Positions 19,763-28,291 of a stretch of 64,000 bases of DNA are shown here, in pieces. Each line of letters opens with the position of its first letter. Positions within the stretch are counted from its first letter, which is position 1. The position numbers were made by a program, and so were the translations under genes. The stretch is from Pseudomonas gozinkensis (GTDB taxonomy: Bacteria; Pseudomonadota; Gammaproteobacteria; Pseudomonadales; Pseudomonadaceae). The notes under the pieces are model-generated. The model was not told the DNA's origin, made no database searches, and saw nothing but the letters and a program-made list of their open reading frames with translations. The DNA lies in NCBI RefSeq assembly GCF_014863585.1, contig NZ_CP062253.1:4242501-4306500 (forward strand), given 5' to 3'.

Positions 19763-20281
19763 TTATTCGCCGTCCCAGTAATCCACCCCGTCCGCCTGCC
19801 GCGCCACCGCCACGAAGCCCGAGGCCTTGCCTTCGGCATCGACGCTGAAATTATCCATCACCGCGTATTTGTTCGAGTCCGGGTACTCGCAGATTTCCGG
19901 TTGCTGTTGGGTGCTGACTGCCAGATAGCGCAGTTCCGCAGCACTGGTGTTGATGATCTGATGCGCGGCTTCAGGACCGCCCGGCGGGCAGGCGATCACG
20001 TCGCCAGCACGAATCGGGAAACGCTCGACGCCCAAGCGCACCTCCCCTTCCCCGGCCACCACGTAGAACATTTCCTCATTGACCCGATGGCTGTGAAACG
20101 GACTGCCGCGCATGCCCGGCGGCAGCGCATACAGGCGATATCCGAGCTTTTGCGCGCCCAATTGCTGGCCGACCCGGGCGAACCGTTGCTGATAACGCCC
20201 GGCGGTTTCGCCTTCCGGAGACAGGGCTTCGGGGAGCGGTTCAAGTTCGACGTCATTCAGGTTGAGAATGGGCGGATACAT
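19763..20281 (-). CDS. Cupin-domain protein
   Basis: 172 residues from MYPPILNLNDVELE, chosen because GAGG lies 6 nt upstream. It has a single conserved-barrel cupin with the metal motif HSHRVNEEMFYVVAGEGEVRLG and the second motif PGGPEAAHQIINTS, so it probably binds a divalent metal. Its C-terminus (NKYAVMDNF) resembles cupins of sugar-phosphate metabolism, but the substrate is unknown. Convergent with yceH. Confidence 0.85.
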   Translation of the reverse strand: MYPPILNLNDVELEPLPEALSPEGETAGRYQQRFARVGQQLGAQKLGYRLYALPPGMRGSPFHSHRVNEEMFYVVAGEGEVRLGVERFPIRAGDVIACPPGGPEAAHQIINTSAAELRYLAVSTQQQPEICEYPDSNKYAVMDNFSVDAEGKASGFVAVARQADGVDYWDGE

Positions 20282-20370
20282 GCAAACCTCGGCTTTTGTG
20301 ATGGGCAAGTCTGCGCTTGCTGATGCGGCAGTATAGGCAAACTGTTCGGATCAAAAACCATGTCGCGGCC

Positions 20371-20435
20371 TTCGCGAGCAAGCTCGCTCCCACAGTGGAA
20401 ATGCATTTCAATGTGGGAGCGAGCTTGCTCGCGAA
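20371..20435. repeat. REPIN (inverted REP pair)
   Basis: Two inverted 24-nt REP units (TTCGCGAGCAAGCTCGCTCC and its reverse complement, each extended by CACA) separated by 17 nt. The same unit occurs at 31028-31116 and 57691-57780. Extragenic, between the cupin and AroE-like genes. Confidence 0.9.
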
Positions 20436-20468
20436 AAAGACCGATCAGGCACCGCCTCTCCAAGTCTT

Positions 20469-21287
20469 TTAGCTACGGGCAAACGCCACCGCTGCATCGA
20501 ACTGCTCAACCGTCGGCCGCACGCCGGTGTACAGCACGAACTGCTCCAGCGCCTGGATCGCGATCACTTCCAGCCCGGTGATCACTTTTTTGCCTTCGGC
20601 ACGGCCACGCACGATCAACGGGGTTTCCGAGGGGATCGCCACCACATCGAACACGGTGTCGGCAGACTTGATCACATCCACGTCAAAAGAAAGCTGCCCT
20701 GCTTCCGGGCCGCCGTCCATGCCCACTGGGGTCACGTTGATCAGCATCTGCGGGCGTTCCTCGCCCAGTTCTGCCTGCCAGCGATACCCGAGGGAATCCG
20801 CCAGAGCACGGCCAGCACGCTCGTTACGGGCGACGATCAAACCATTCTTGTAACCGCCATCGCGCAAGGCACTGGCCACGGCTTTTGCCATGCCGCCGCT
20901 GCCGCGCAGGGCGAAAGTCGTGTCCTTCGGCACCGCGTGGGTTTCCAGCAACTGGGCGATGGCGATGTAATCGGTGTTGTAGGCCTTGAGATGGCCATTG
21001 GTGTTGACGATGGTGTTGATCGACTGGATCGCCGCCGCCGAGGCATCCAGTTCATCGACCAGCGCAATGCTGGCTTCCTTGAACGGCATCGACACTCCGC
21101 AACCGCGAATCCCCAGCGCGCGGATCCCGCCGACCGCACCGGCAAGGTCCTGGCTGCTGAACGCCTTGTAGTAGAAATTCAGGCCCAGTTGTTCATACAA
21201 ATGGTTATGAAAACGCAGACCGAAATTCCCGGGACGCCCAGACAGGGACATGCACAATTGGGTGTCTTTGTTGGGGTTCATCTGCAT
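20469..21287 (-). CDS. Shikimate dehydrogenase-like protein (SDH-L, HI0607 type)
   Basis: 272 residues from the ATG placed 6 nt after GGAG; a second ATG follows two codons later. The opening NKDTQLCMSLSGRPGNFG and the segments GVSMPFKEA, NTIVNTNG and NTDYIAI match the H. influenzae HI0607 group of AroE paralogues. The NADP-binding region is GSGGMAKAV. These reduce 3-dehydroshikimate poorly, and their physiological substrate is unsettled. This is probably not the main aroE. Confidence 0.85.
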   Translation of the reverse strand: MQMNPNKDTQLCMSLSGRPGNFGLRFHNHLYEQLGLNFYYKAFSSQDLAGAVGGIRALGIRGCGVSMPFKEASIALVDELDASAAAIQSINTIVNTNGHLKAYNTDYIAIAQLLETHAVPKDTTFALRGSGGMAKAVASALRDGGYKNGLIVARNERAGRALADSLGYRWQAELGEERPQMLINVTPVGMDGGPEAGQLSFDVDVIKSADTVFDVVAIPSETPLIVRGRAEGKKVITGLEVIAIQALEQFVLYTGVRPTVEQFDAAVAFARS

Positions 21288-21541
21288 GGGAGGCTCCTTC
21301 GAATGCACTTTCGGATGGACGGGATTAGCCAGACCATCGGGTTCTGAACGATCATAAGGCGGTCTGTTCCGGGCATCACAGCCGATGCCGGAAATCCGGT
21401 AAACAAACCGGTACAGACCTTACACAAAATTTACCTGGCGGCCGTGCTGTTTTTCAAAATGTTGCTGTCTTAGAAGTATCCCCGCGCCATCCCGAGCCTG
21501 TTGCAGGCCCGGACGCCGGGTCGAAGAACCGAGGAATTATC

Positions 21542-21892
21542 ATGATTCGTAAACTCCCCATCGTGGCCTTGTTGATTGGTGCCTTCGCGATCACGGGTCA
21601 GGCAGAAGCCCACGGCGGTGGCTGGCAGGGCCCGGCGGTATTTGGTGCGATCGTCGGCTCGGCCATCATCGGCTCGGCGCTCATCAACCAGGATCGGCCG
21701 GTGTACGTCCAACAGCCCGTTTACGCTCAACCGGCACCGGTTTACGTGCAGCAACCGCCGCCACCGGTCTATTACCAGCCGGCCCCGGTTTATGTACAGC
21801 AGCCGGTCTATGTCCAACCGGCCCCGGTGTATTACGGCCCACCCCGTGGTTATTACGGTCGGCCGCACTATTACGGTGGTCCGCGCTGGTAA
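21542..21892 (+). CDS. Secreted Pro/Tyr/Gln-repeat protein
   Basis: 116 residues with GAGG before the ATG. A signal peptide (MIRKLPIVALLIGAFAITG, cleavage near QAEA) and a short glycine-zipper-like hydrophobic segment (FGAIVGSAIIGSALI) are followed by imperfect repeats PVYVQQPVYAQPAPVYVQQ and a Gly/Tyr-rich C-terminus (YYGRPHYYGGPRW). Possibly a surface or envelope protein. A terminator follows directly. Confidence 0.75.
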   Translation: MIRKLPIVALLIGAFAITGQAEAHGGGWQGPAVFGAIVGSAIIGSALINQDRPVYVQQPVYAQPAPVYVQQPPPPVYYQPAPVYVQQPVYVQPAPVYYGPPRGYYGRPHYYGGPRW

Positions 21893-21902
21893 GCGGTACA
21901 CG

Positions 21903-21930
21903 AAGCCCCGCTTGATAGCGGGGCTTTTTA
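21903..21930 (+). terminator. terminator of the Pro/Tyr-rich gene
   Basis: Stem AAGCCCCGCT/AGCGGGGCTT followed by TTTTA, 10 bp past the stop. Confidence 0.85.
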
Positions 21931-22136
21931 TTGCCTTCGCGATAGCCAACCGTCCGTCGGCCAAGGTCTGAAAAAATCTCGCCAAGGTCGCTGTGGGGAC
22001 AGTTTGAACCGTTAAAGTCGGCATGATGGACTCGACCGTTGGGGGAAAAACACAAACGGTCATCTATTTGTCATGACGGAACCGCACTCTGAATCCGTCC
22101 GCATACAACAGGTTGATAACAACAAGGACGACTTGA

Positions 22137-22331
22137 ATGCCTACACAGAATCCCCACCGCATCGTCGGTTTGTGCACCTCGAGCAAGGTCTACAACACCT
22201 TGACCGAACTCAAGCACCTGGAAGGCCACCGCACGGCGAAGTTTCTCGCGCTGTTGTCGGAAAACCTGGTGCGCAAGGGTTTTCTCAATGAACACGAGAT
22301 CGTGCACATGCTCGATCAAGTGGTGGACTGA
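22137..22331 (+). CDS. Small conserved hypothetical protein (64 aa)
   Basis: ATG preceded by AAGGACG. 64 residues starting MPTQNPHRIVGLCTSSKVYN and ending HEIVHMLDQVVD. It appears helical and soluble, without a signal or membrane segment. A well-placed ribosome site and amphipathic composition support it as real. Function unknown. Confidence 0.65.
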   Translation: MPTQNPHRIVGLCTSSKVYNTLTELKHLEGHRTAKFLALLSENLVRKGFLNEHEIVHMLDQVVD

Positions 22332-22433
22332 GCCAGCCCTCAGCGCCGTCAATGACCACTATCGAAAGCGTTGATTGTCCCTGAAACGGCCAACTCCCTA
22401 AGGTATCTCCATAGATTGATGGAGGTACTTTTC

Positions 22434-22616
22434 ATGGCTCAGGTTCAAATCATGTCCGTTGTCGGCAGCGCCGTTCCCGCCTCGCTCAGAGCAATGGGTT
22501 TGCTCGCCTGCTGGTACCTGGTACGCGACGGCGAGCCGGTCAGCGGCCCGCTCACGTCCTTGCCGGCGGCTCAGGCGCTGTCGCAACAACTGCTCAACGG
22601 CCCGTTCAAGGCTTAA
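22434..22616 (+). CDS. Small hypothetical protein (60 aa)
   Basis: Started at ATG 22434, which has GGAGG 9 nt upstream; a longer frame begins at 22371. The residues include a moderately hydrophobic segment AVPASLRAMGLLACWYLV followed by RDGEPVSGPLTSLPAAQALSQQL. Its stop overlaps the convergent permease gene by 4 bp. Function unknown. Confidence 0.55.
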   Translation: MAQVQIMSVVGSAVPASLRAMGLLACWYLVRDGEPVSGPLTSLPAAQALSQQLLNGPFKA

Positions 22617-23674
22617 GGCAGCTGCACTTTCGGCTTGGTTTCGATGAACAGCGCCCAGCTCGACATGAACAGCGCCGCAATCAGCGGCCCGATCACAAAG
22701 CCGTTGAGGCCGAACACCGCCAGTCCGCCCAGGGTCGAGATCAGGATCATGTAATCCGGCATCCGGGTGTCCTTGCCCACCAGGATCGGGCGCAGGACGT
22801 TATCCACCAGACCGATCACAAACACCCCGAACAACCCCAGCACCACGCCCTGCCAGATCATCCCGCTGAGCAGGAAGTAAACCGCGACCGGCACCCAGAC
22901 AATCCCCGCCCCCACTGCCGGCAACAACGATAGAAACGCCATCATCACCGCCCAGAGCAACGCGCTGGGAATGTCGAGAAACCAGAAAATCGCTCCACCC
23001 AGCGCACCCTGCGTGATCGCCACCAGCAGATTGCCCTTCACCGTGGCGCGCACCACCCGGTTGAACTTCAATTGCAAGCGACGCTTGTGGTGCTCCTCCA
23101 GCGGCACCGCCGTGCGCACCTTGCGCGCCAGTTCGGCGCCGTCGCGCAGGAAGAAAAACAGCAGGTACAGCATGATGAAAAAACTCACCACGAAATCGAA
23201 AGTGCCCTGGCCGAAACTGAACGCCTGGGTCGCCAGCACCTGACTGCCCTGCATGGAGGCCTTGACGATCTTCTCGCGCAAGGCATTGAGTTCACCCATG
23301 CCGAAGCGGTCGAGCAGATGTTGAAAATACGGCGGCAGGCTGTGCTTGAACTGCGCCAGATACGCGCCGATATCGAGCTTGCCGCTTTCGATGTTGTCGT
23401 AAAGCACCGCCCCTTCCTGCACCAGCAGCACGCTGATGACGATCACCGGCAGGATCGCGATCACCAGGCAGACACTCAACGTACACAGAGAAGTGAGATT
23501 GCGTTGCCATCCGAACTTCTGCTGCAACCGGCGCTGCATCGGCGCGAACAGGATGCCGAGAATCACCGCCCAGAACACCGCGCCGTAGAACGGCAGCAGG
23601 ATCCAGATAAAGGCCACCGTCACCAGAAACAGCAGCACGGTGAGGGATTTGAATTGCAGACTCTTTTGGTTCAT
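22613..23674 (-). CDS. AI-2E family (PerM/YdiK) transporter
   Basis: 353 residues, about eight membrane helices with a large loop in the first half. The family features LPFYGAVFWAVILGILFAP and the C-terminal DNVLRPILVGKDTRMPDYMILISTLGGLAVFG are visible. The family was named after one autoinducer-2 exporter, but most members have other or unknown substrates (some are antiporters). Inner membrane. Confidence 0.88.
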   Translation of the reverse strand: MNQKSLQFKSLTVLLFLVTVAFIWILLPFYGAVFWAVILGILFAPMQRRLQQKFGWQRNLTSLCTLSVCLVIAILPVIVISVLLVQEGAVLYDNIESGKLDIGAYLAQFKHSLPPYFQHLLDRFGMGELNALREKIVKASMQGSQVLATQAFSFGQGTFDFVVSFFIMLYLLFFFLRDGAELARKVRTAVPLEEHHKRRLQLKFNRVVRATVKGNLLVAITQGALGGAIFWFLDIPSALLWAVMMAFLSLLPAVGAGIVWVPVAVYFLLSGMIWQGVVLGLFGVFVIGLVDNVLRPILVGKDTRMPDYMILISTLGGLAVFGLNGFVIGPLIAALFMSSWALFIETKPKVQLP

Positions 23675-23830
23675 GTCCAGTCCATGTCAGTCAGGCGCCA
23701 ACCGCGCCCGTCCCGCTTAGTCAGCCAGCGTCAGCGCGAGTGCCCTGTTTCTTCATGGAGCATAGATCCAGATCAATAAACCCTCGGCGCAACTGCTCTA
23801 CCCTGCCGCGCTTTTGCGACCGACGCCGCC

Positions 23831-25159
23831 ATGACGACCTCCTTCACCCCCGAACTGCTCGCCCCCGCCGGCACCCTGAAAAACATGCGTTATGCCTTCG
23901 CCTACGGGGCCGATGCGGTGTATGCCGGCCAGCCGCGCTACAGCCTGCGGGTGCGCAACAACGAGTTCGATCACGCCAACCTCGCGCTCGGCATCCGTGA
24001 AGCCCAGGCCCAGGGCAAGCGCTTCTACGTGGTGGTCAACATCGCGCCGCACAACGCCAAGCTCAAGACCTTCCTCAAGGATCTGGCGCCAGTGATCGAG
24101 ATGGCGCCGGACGCTCTGATCATGTCCGACCCAGGCCTGATCATGCTCGTACGTCGGCACTTTCCACAGATACCGATCCACCTGTCGGTGCAGGCCAACA
24201 CGGTGAACTGGGCGAGCGTCGAATTCTGGCAGCAGCAGGGGCTGAGCCGGATCATCCTGTCCCGTGAACTGTCGCTGGAAGAGATCGGCGAAATCCGCGA
24301 GCAAGTGCCGGGCATGGAGCTGGAAGTGTTCGTTCACGGTGCGCTGTGCATGGCCTATTCCGGCCGTTGCCTGCTCTCGGGTTACATGAACAAGCGCGAT
24401 GCGAATCAGGGCACCTGCACCAACGCCTGCCGCTGGAAATATACGGCGCAGGAAGCCACCGAAAACCAGCTCGGCGACATCGTGCAGACCTTCGAACCGC
24501 AACCGACCCTCGGCCTCGGCGCCCCCACCGATCAGGTGTTCCTGTTGCAGGAAGCCAACCGTCCCGGCGAGCTGATGCCGGCATTCGAAGACGAGCACGG
24601 CACCTACATCATGAACGCCAAGGACCTGCGCGCGGTGCAGCACGTCGAGCGCCTGACCCGCATGGGCGTGCACTCACTGAAGATCGAAGGCCGGACCAAA
24701 TCGCATTTCTATTGCGCGCGCACCACCCAGGTTTATCGCCGGGCCATCGACGATGCCGTGGCCGGTCGCGAATTCGACCGCAGCCTGATGACCGATCTGG
24801 AATCCCTCGCCCAGCGCGGCTACACCGAAGGTTTCCTGCGCCGGCACGTGCACGACGAATACCAGAACTACCAGAACGGCAGCTCGGTGTCGGAGCGTCA
24901 GCAGTTCGTGGGTGAGCTGACCGGCGAACGTCGGGATCGACTCGCCGAGGTCAAGGTGAAGAACCGCTTTGCCCTGGGCGATCACCTGGAACTGATGACG
25001 CCCAAGGGCAACTTCCATTTTGATCTGCACGAACTGCAGAACCTCAAAGGCGAAGCTATCGACGTGGCGCCGGGGGACGGCCACACGGTTTATCTGCCGA
25101 TTCCGGATGCGGTGGATTTGCGGTTTGGCTTGTTGATGCGCGACGTGAGCAGGGCCTGA
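23831..25159 (+). CDS. trhP: tRNA U34 hydroxylation protein TrhP (YegQ, peptidase U32 family)
   Basis: 442 residues beginning ELLAPAGTLKNMRYAFAYGADAVYAG, the U32 opening. Four cysteines at 173, 180, 196 and 200 (in ALCMAYSGRC and QGTCTNAC) are the expected Fe-S ligands. The long form with a C-terminal domain matches YegQ/TrhP, which acts in prephenate-dependent 5-hydroxyuridine formation at tRNA position 34. It is not a protease despite the family name. Confidence 0.92.
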   Translation: MTTSFTPELLAPAGTLKNMRYAFAYGADAVYAGQPRYSLRVRNNEFDHANLALGIREAQAQGKRFYVVVNIAPHNAKLKTFLKDLAPVIEMAPDALIMSDPGLIMLVRRHFPQIPIHLSVQANTVNWASVEFWQQQGLSRIILSRELSLEEIGEIREQVPGMELEVFVHGALCMAYSGRCLLSGYMNKRDANQGTCTNACRWKYTAQEATENQLGDIVQTFEPQPTLGLGAPTDQVFLLQEANRPGELMPAFEDEHGTYIMNAKDLRAVQHVERLTRMGVHSLKIEGRTKSHFYCARTTQVYRRAIDDAVAGREFDRSLMTDLESLAQRGYTEGFLRRHVHDEYQNYQNGSSVSERQQFVGELTGERRDRLAEVKVKNRFALGDHLELMTPKGNFHFDLHELQNLKGEAIDVAPGDGHTVYLPIPDAVDLRFGLLMRDVSRA

Positions 25160-25165
25160 TCCGAC

Positions 25166-26029
25166 TCAGACAAATTCCTCGCGCAACATCGCCACAAATG
25201 CCTCACGCGCCGGGTGCACCCCGGCGTTTTCATGCCAGTAGAACAAGTTGTCGACGGCCGTCAGTTCGGGAAATTCGTAACCCGCACACCCCGCGCCTTT
25301 GGCGTACTGTTCGAACACCCCCTTGGGCACCAGCGCCACGCCAGCCCCGGCACTCACACAACCGACAATCGCCCCGTAACTGGCCAGGCTGACAATCGGC
25401 AGCGCCAGACCTTGACGCAACAACCAGTGCTCCAGCGCGGCGCGATACGGACAACCCTGCGGCCACATGAACACGGTTTTGTCCTGCAAATCAGCGATGC
25501 CCTGTACCGGCCCGAACGAAGTCGAAGCGATCAACAGCAACTCCTCGCGGTACATCGGCGTGCGCTTGAGCTGTGCGCGCTCGACGTCCACCGCAACGAT
25601 CGCACCATCGAGACGATGGCTGACGGTATCGTCGAGCAGTTGGCCCCAGGTGCCGGTGGTCAACTCCAGCGCCACGTTCGGATAGCGCTTGTGAAATTTC
25701 GCCAGCAGGCGTGGCAGACGCCCGGTGGCCGAAGACTCAATGGCGCCGATGCGCAGCGGCCCGGACGGCTCGGCGGCAGGATCGACCGCGCGTTTGGCTT
25801 CGGCTGTCAGCGCCAGAATCTTCTCCGCGTAAGCCAGAAAGGTCTGCCCGGCAGGGCTGATCCGTAGCCCCCGCCCTTCGCGCAGAAACAGCGCCACACC
25901 CAGTTCCGCTTCCAGGGATTTGATCCGCGCGGTGATATTCGACGGCACACAAAACAGCTTTTCAGCCGCTTTGGCGATGCTGCCGAGCTCGGCCACGGTC
26001 TTGAACATGCGGATCTGCGCCAGCTCCAT
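25166..26029 (-). CDS. LysR-family transcriptional regulator
   Basis: 287 residues. The N-terminal helix-turn-helix (ELGSIAKAAEKLFCVPSNITARIKSLE) and a type-2 periplasmic-binding-like effector domain are present. It is divergent from an EamA permease gene with a 102-bp gap, so it probably controls that exporter. Effector not predictable. Confidence 0.9.
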   Translation of the reverse strand: MELAQIRMFKTVAELGSIAKAAEKLFCVPSNITARIKSLEAELGVALFLREGRGLRISPAGQTFLAYAEKILALTAEAKRAVDPAAEPSGPLRIGAIESSATGRLPRLLAKFHKRYPNVALELTTGTWGQLLDDTVSHRLDGAIVAVDVERAQLKRTPMYREELLLIASTSFGPVQGIADLQDKTVFMWPQGCPYRAALEHWLLRQGLALPIVSLASYGAIVGCVSAGAGVALVPKGVFEQYAKGAGCAGYEFPELTAVDNLFYWHENAGVHPAREAFVAMLREEFV

Positions 26030-26131
26030 AATTCATCACTCTGAGTGAACGGTTTACGCAGTATAAGTCAGTTGTGGCGAATGATTTGCCACCCGGATAC
26101 TCGGTGCATCAATCACCTTGGTGCCTCGCTC

Positions 26132-27025
26132 ATGCCTTCCACTTCAGCTTTGAAAATCCTTTTGGCCATGGCCTTCGTGGTCGGTTGCTGGGCTTATTCG
26201 CCGACCGGTATCCACATCGGCCTGCAAGCCTACGAGCCCGGTCATCTGGCGCTGCTGCGGTTTCTACTGGCGTCGTTGTTGATGGCGGTGATTGCAGGCT
26301 TCAAGGGTATTCACCTGCCGCGTCTGCAGGATTTGCCGTTGTTGTTTGCGTTGGGCTTTTTTGCCGTCAGCCTGCATCACGTGGTGCTGAACATCGGCCA
26401 GCAAAGCGTCAGCGCCGGCGCGTCGAGTGTGCTGGCGCAATCGACGCCGCTGTTCAGCACGCTGCTGGCGCGGTTTGTGTTCAAGGATCGGGTCAGCGTC
26501 TGGCGCTGGGGTTGTGTGTTACTGGGGTTCGTCGGCGTGGTGATTGTGGTCAGCGGCAATCGCGGCCTCGGCAGCATCGACGTCCATGGTTTGTTGATAT
26601 TGCTGGCCGCTGTGTCGTGGAGCGTTTACTTCGCCCTGCAAAAACACCACGCCCGGCGCTACGACGGGCTCACGCTGGTTTGCTACACGGTGTGGTCCGG
26701 CACGCTGTTGCTGTTGATCTACTTGCCGGGGCTGGCCGACAGCGTGGCCAGTGCGCCGCTGCGGGTGCAATGGGCGGTGCTCGGTCTTGGCGTGTTTCCC
26801 AGCGCCCTCGCCTATCTGGCGTGGGCATTCGTGCTCAAGCATGTGGACCTGAGCCGGGCGACGATGACGCTGTACCTGACCCCGCCGACCGCGATGGGGA
26901 TTGCTTCGGTGAGCCTGGGCGAGCGAGCGACGCTGTTGGTGCTGGCGGGTTCGACGGTGGTGTTGATCAGTGTGCTGGCATTGAATCTGGAACGGCCGGT
27001 GGTGATCCGGGCAACTCAAACCTGA
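26132..27025 (+). CDS. EamA/DMT-superfamily exporter
   Basis: 297 residues from MPSTSALKILLAMAFVVGCW. Ten membrane helices in two EamA repeats (first ending IVVSGNRGLG, second ending LALNLERPV). Such proteins export amino acids or other metabolites. The divergent LysR gene is its likely regulator. Confidence 0.88.
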   Translation: MPSTSALKILLAMAFVVGCWAYSPTGIHIGLQAYEPGHLALLRFLLASLLMAVIAGFKGIHLPRLQDLPLLFALGFFAVSLHHVVLNIGQQSVSAGASSVLAQSTPLFSTLLARFVFKDRVSVWRWGCVLLGFVGVVIVVSGNRGLGSIDVHGLLILLAAVSWSVYFALQKHHARRYDGLTLVCYTVWSGTLLLLIYLPGLADSVASAPLRVQWAVLGLGVFPSALAYLAWAFVLKHVDLSRATMTLYLTPPTAMGIASVSLGERATLLVLAGSTVVLISVLALNLERPVVIRATQT

Positions 27026-27069
27026 TCCTGAATTATTTCGAAGCAGACGCCGCCTTCGTCGGATCGCCG

Positions 27070-27095
27070 CCCGGAGCAAGCCCGCTCCCACAGGG
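27070..27095. repeat. degenerate single REP
   Basis: CCCGGAGCAAGCCCGCTCCC followed by ACAGGG, a diverged half of the REP unit, unpaired, just after the EamA gene. Confidence 0.6.
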
Positions 27096-27214
27096 ATTGG
27101 TGTCGGACGCGGGATCTGGGGCTGACACAAAACTATGGGAACTGGCTTGCCAGCGATAGCGATACGGGCGGGGATCCGACGATGAGGCCGGCCTGCCAAC
27201 AGCTTTCATTCAAA

Positions 27215-27928
27215 TCAACCCTGAGCCGAAAACCGGTCGCGACTGTTGGTCAGGTGCAGCCACATCGCCGCACGCGCCGCGTCCGGATCCTGACGCTTGA
27301 TCGCGTTGAGAATCGCCTCATGCTCAAGATTCGCCAGTTGCCCGAGCTTGCTCAAATCCACCGCCCCGCGCTCGGCGGCGTTGACACGGGTACGCGGAAT
27401 CATCGCGCTGCCAAGGTGCTGCATGATCTCGGTGAAGCAGACATTGCCGGTGGCTTCGGCAATCAGCAGGTGGAAGCGCCGGTCGGCTTCGACGCAACTG
27501 TCGTTGTTGGCCAATAGACGCTGATAGTCGTCCAGCGCCTGACGCATCTGCACCAGTTGCTGTTCGGTGCGGCGCTGCGCGGCCAGTGCCGCCGCCTGCG
27601 TCTCCAGGCCCATGCGCAATTCGAGAATACTGCGCACGCCCAACGCGGTGTCGACATTCAGCCGCAGGCCCTGCTCCGGTGCGCGTTCGATCACGAACGT
27701 GCCGATACCGTGCCGCGTCTCCACCAATCCCGACGCCTGCAATTTGGAAATCGCCTCACGCACCACGGTACGACTGACGCCGTGCTCCTGAACGATCGAG
27801 TTTTCCGAGGGCAACTTGTCACCGGGCAACATCTGGCCGAGCAGGATGCTCTGGGTGAGTTTTTCCACCAGATCATGGGCCAGGTTGTGTGCGCGTTTAG
27901 GGGCGGGGGCGTCGAGATCTTGTTGCAT
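27215..27928 (-). CDS. GntR-family (FadR subfamily) regulator, probably of glucarate use
   Basis: 237 residues from MQQDLDAPAPKRAHN, with AAAGGAA upstream. An N-terminal winged helix (PSENSIVQEHGVSRTVVREAISKL) and an all-helical FCD effector domain with metal/ligand residues (DRRFHLLIAEATGN, HEAILNAIKRQD) are visible. It is divergent from the permease-gudD pair. Short palindromic TTGTATGACAA-like sites lie between, so it likely represses that operon and itself until a sugar acid binds. Confidence 0.9.
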   Translation of the reverse strand: MQQDLDAPAPKRAHNLAHDLVEKLTQSILLGQMLPGDKLPSENSIVQEHGVSRTVVREAISKLQASGLVETRHGIGTFVIERAPEQGLRLNVDTALGVRSILELRMGLETQAAALAAQRRTEQQLVQMRQALDDYQRLLANNDSCVEADRRFHLLIAEATGNVCFTEIMQHLGSAMIPRTRVNAAERGAVDLSKLGQLANLEHEAILNAIKRQDPDAARAAMWLHLTNSRDRFSAQG

Positions 27929-27979
27929 GGTCGGTTCCTTTGATCGGGGCAAACCGATCGTAGCACTGCGGGCAATGAC

Positions 27980-28022
27980 TTGTATGAGCTCCTATGATTT
28001 CGGCCCCCAACTTGTATGACAA
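27980..28022. promoter_or_regulatory. GntR operator candidates 1 and 2
   Basis: TTGTATGAGCT at 27980-27990 and the perfect dyad TTGTATGACAA at 28012-28022, 52-94 bp upstream of the regulator gene. Probable autoregulatory sites. Confidence 0.55.
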
Positions 28023-28199
28023 CTCTCGATATTAGCTAGAAAACCTTCCACTTCGCCGAGCAATCTCCCCACGATCACCGGAACAGGATGCTCTGCCACG
28101 CCTGATACACCCCCTACAAGATCCAATAAAAACGGCACATGAAACCTAAAAAAGCATAAGAACTGCTCCCCGTAGACAAATTTGATTGAGCCCTGCCGC

Positions 28200-28231
28200 T
28201 TGTAGGACAAAAAAACCTAGTTGTATGATGT
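28200..28231. promoter_or_regulatory. GntR operator candidates 3 and 4
   Basis: Dyad TTGTAGGACAA at 28200-28210 and TTGTATGATGT at 28221-28231, starts spaced 21 bp (two helical turns) and 60-90 bp upstream of the permease start. Fits control of the permease-gudD promoter. The rest of the 27929-28291 gap shows no gene. Confidence 0.55.
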
Positions 28232-28291
28232 CTATCAACAACGCAACACCAGACACACCCCGCATAAAAATAACGAGTGGGAGAAAACCAA

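Noticed and set aside
26074..27159. 361-codon frame overlapping the EamA gene on the same strand
   Set aside because: Its translation is Ala/Arg/Gly-rich without membrane helices, while the overlapping EamA frame has ten helices.
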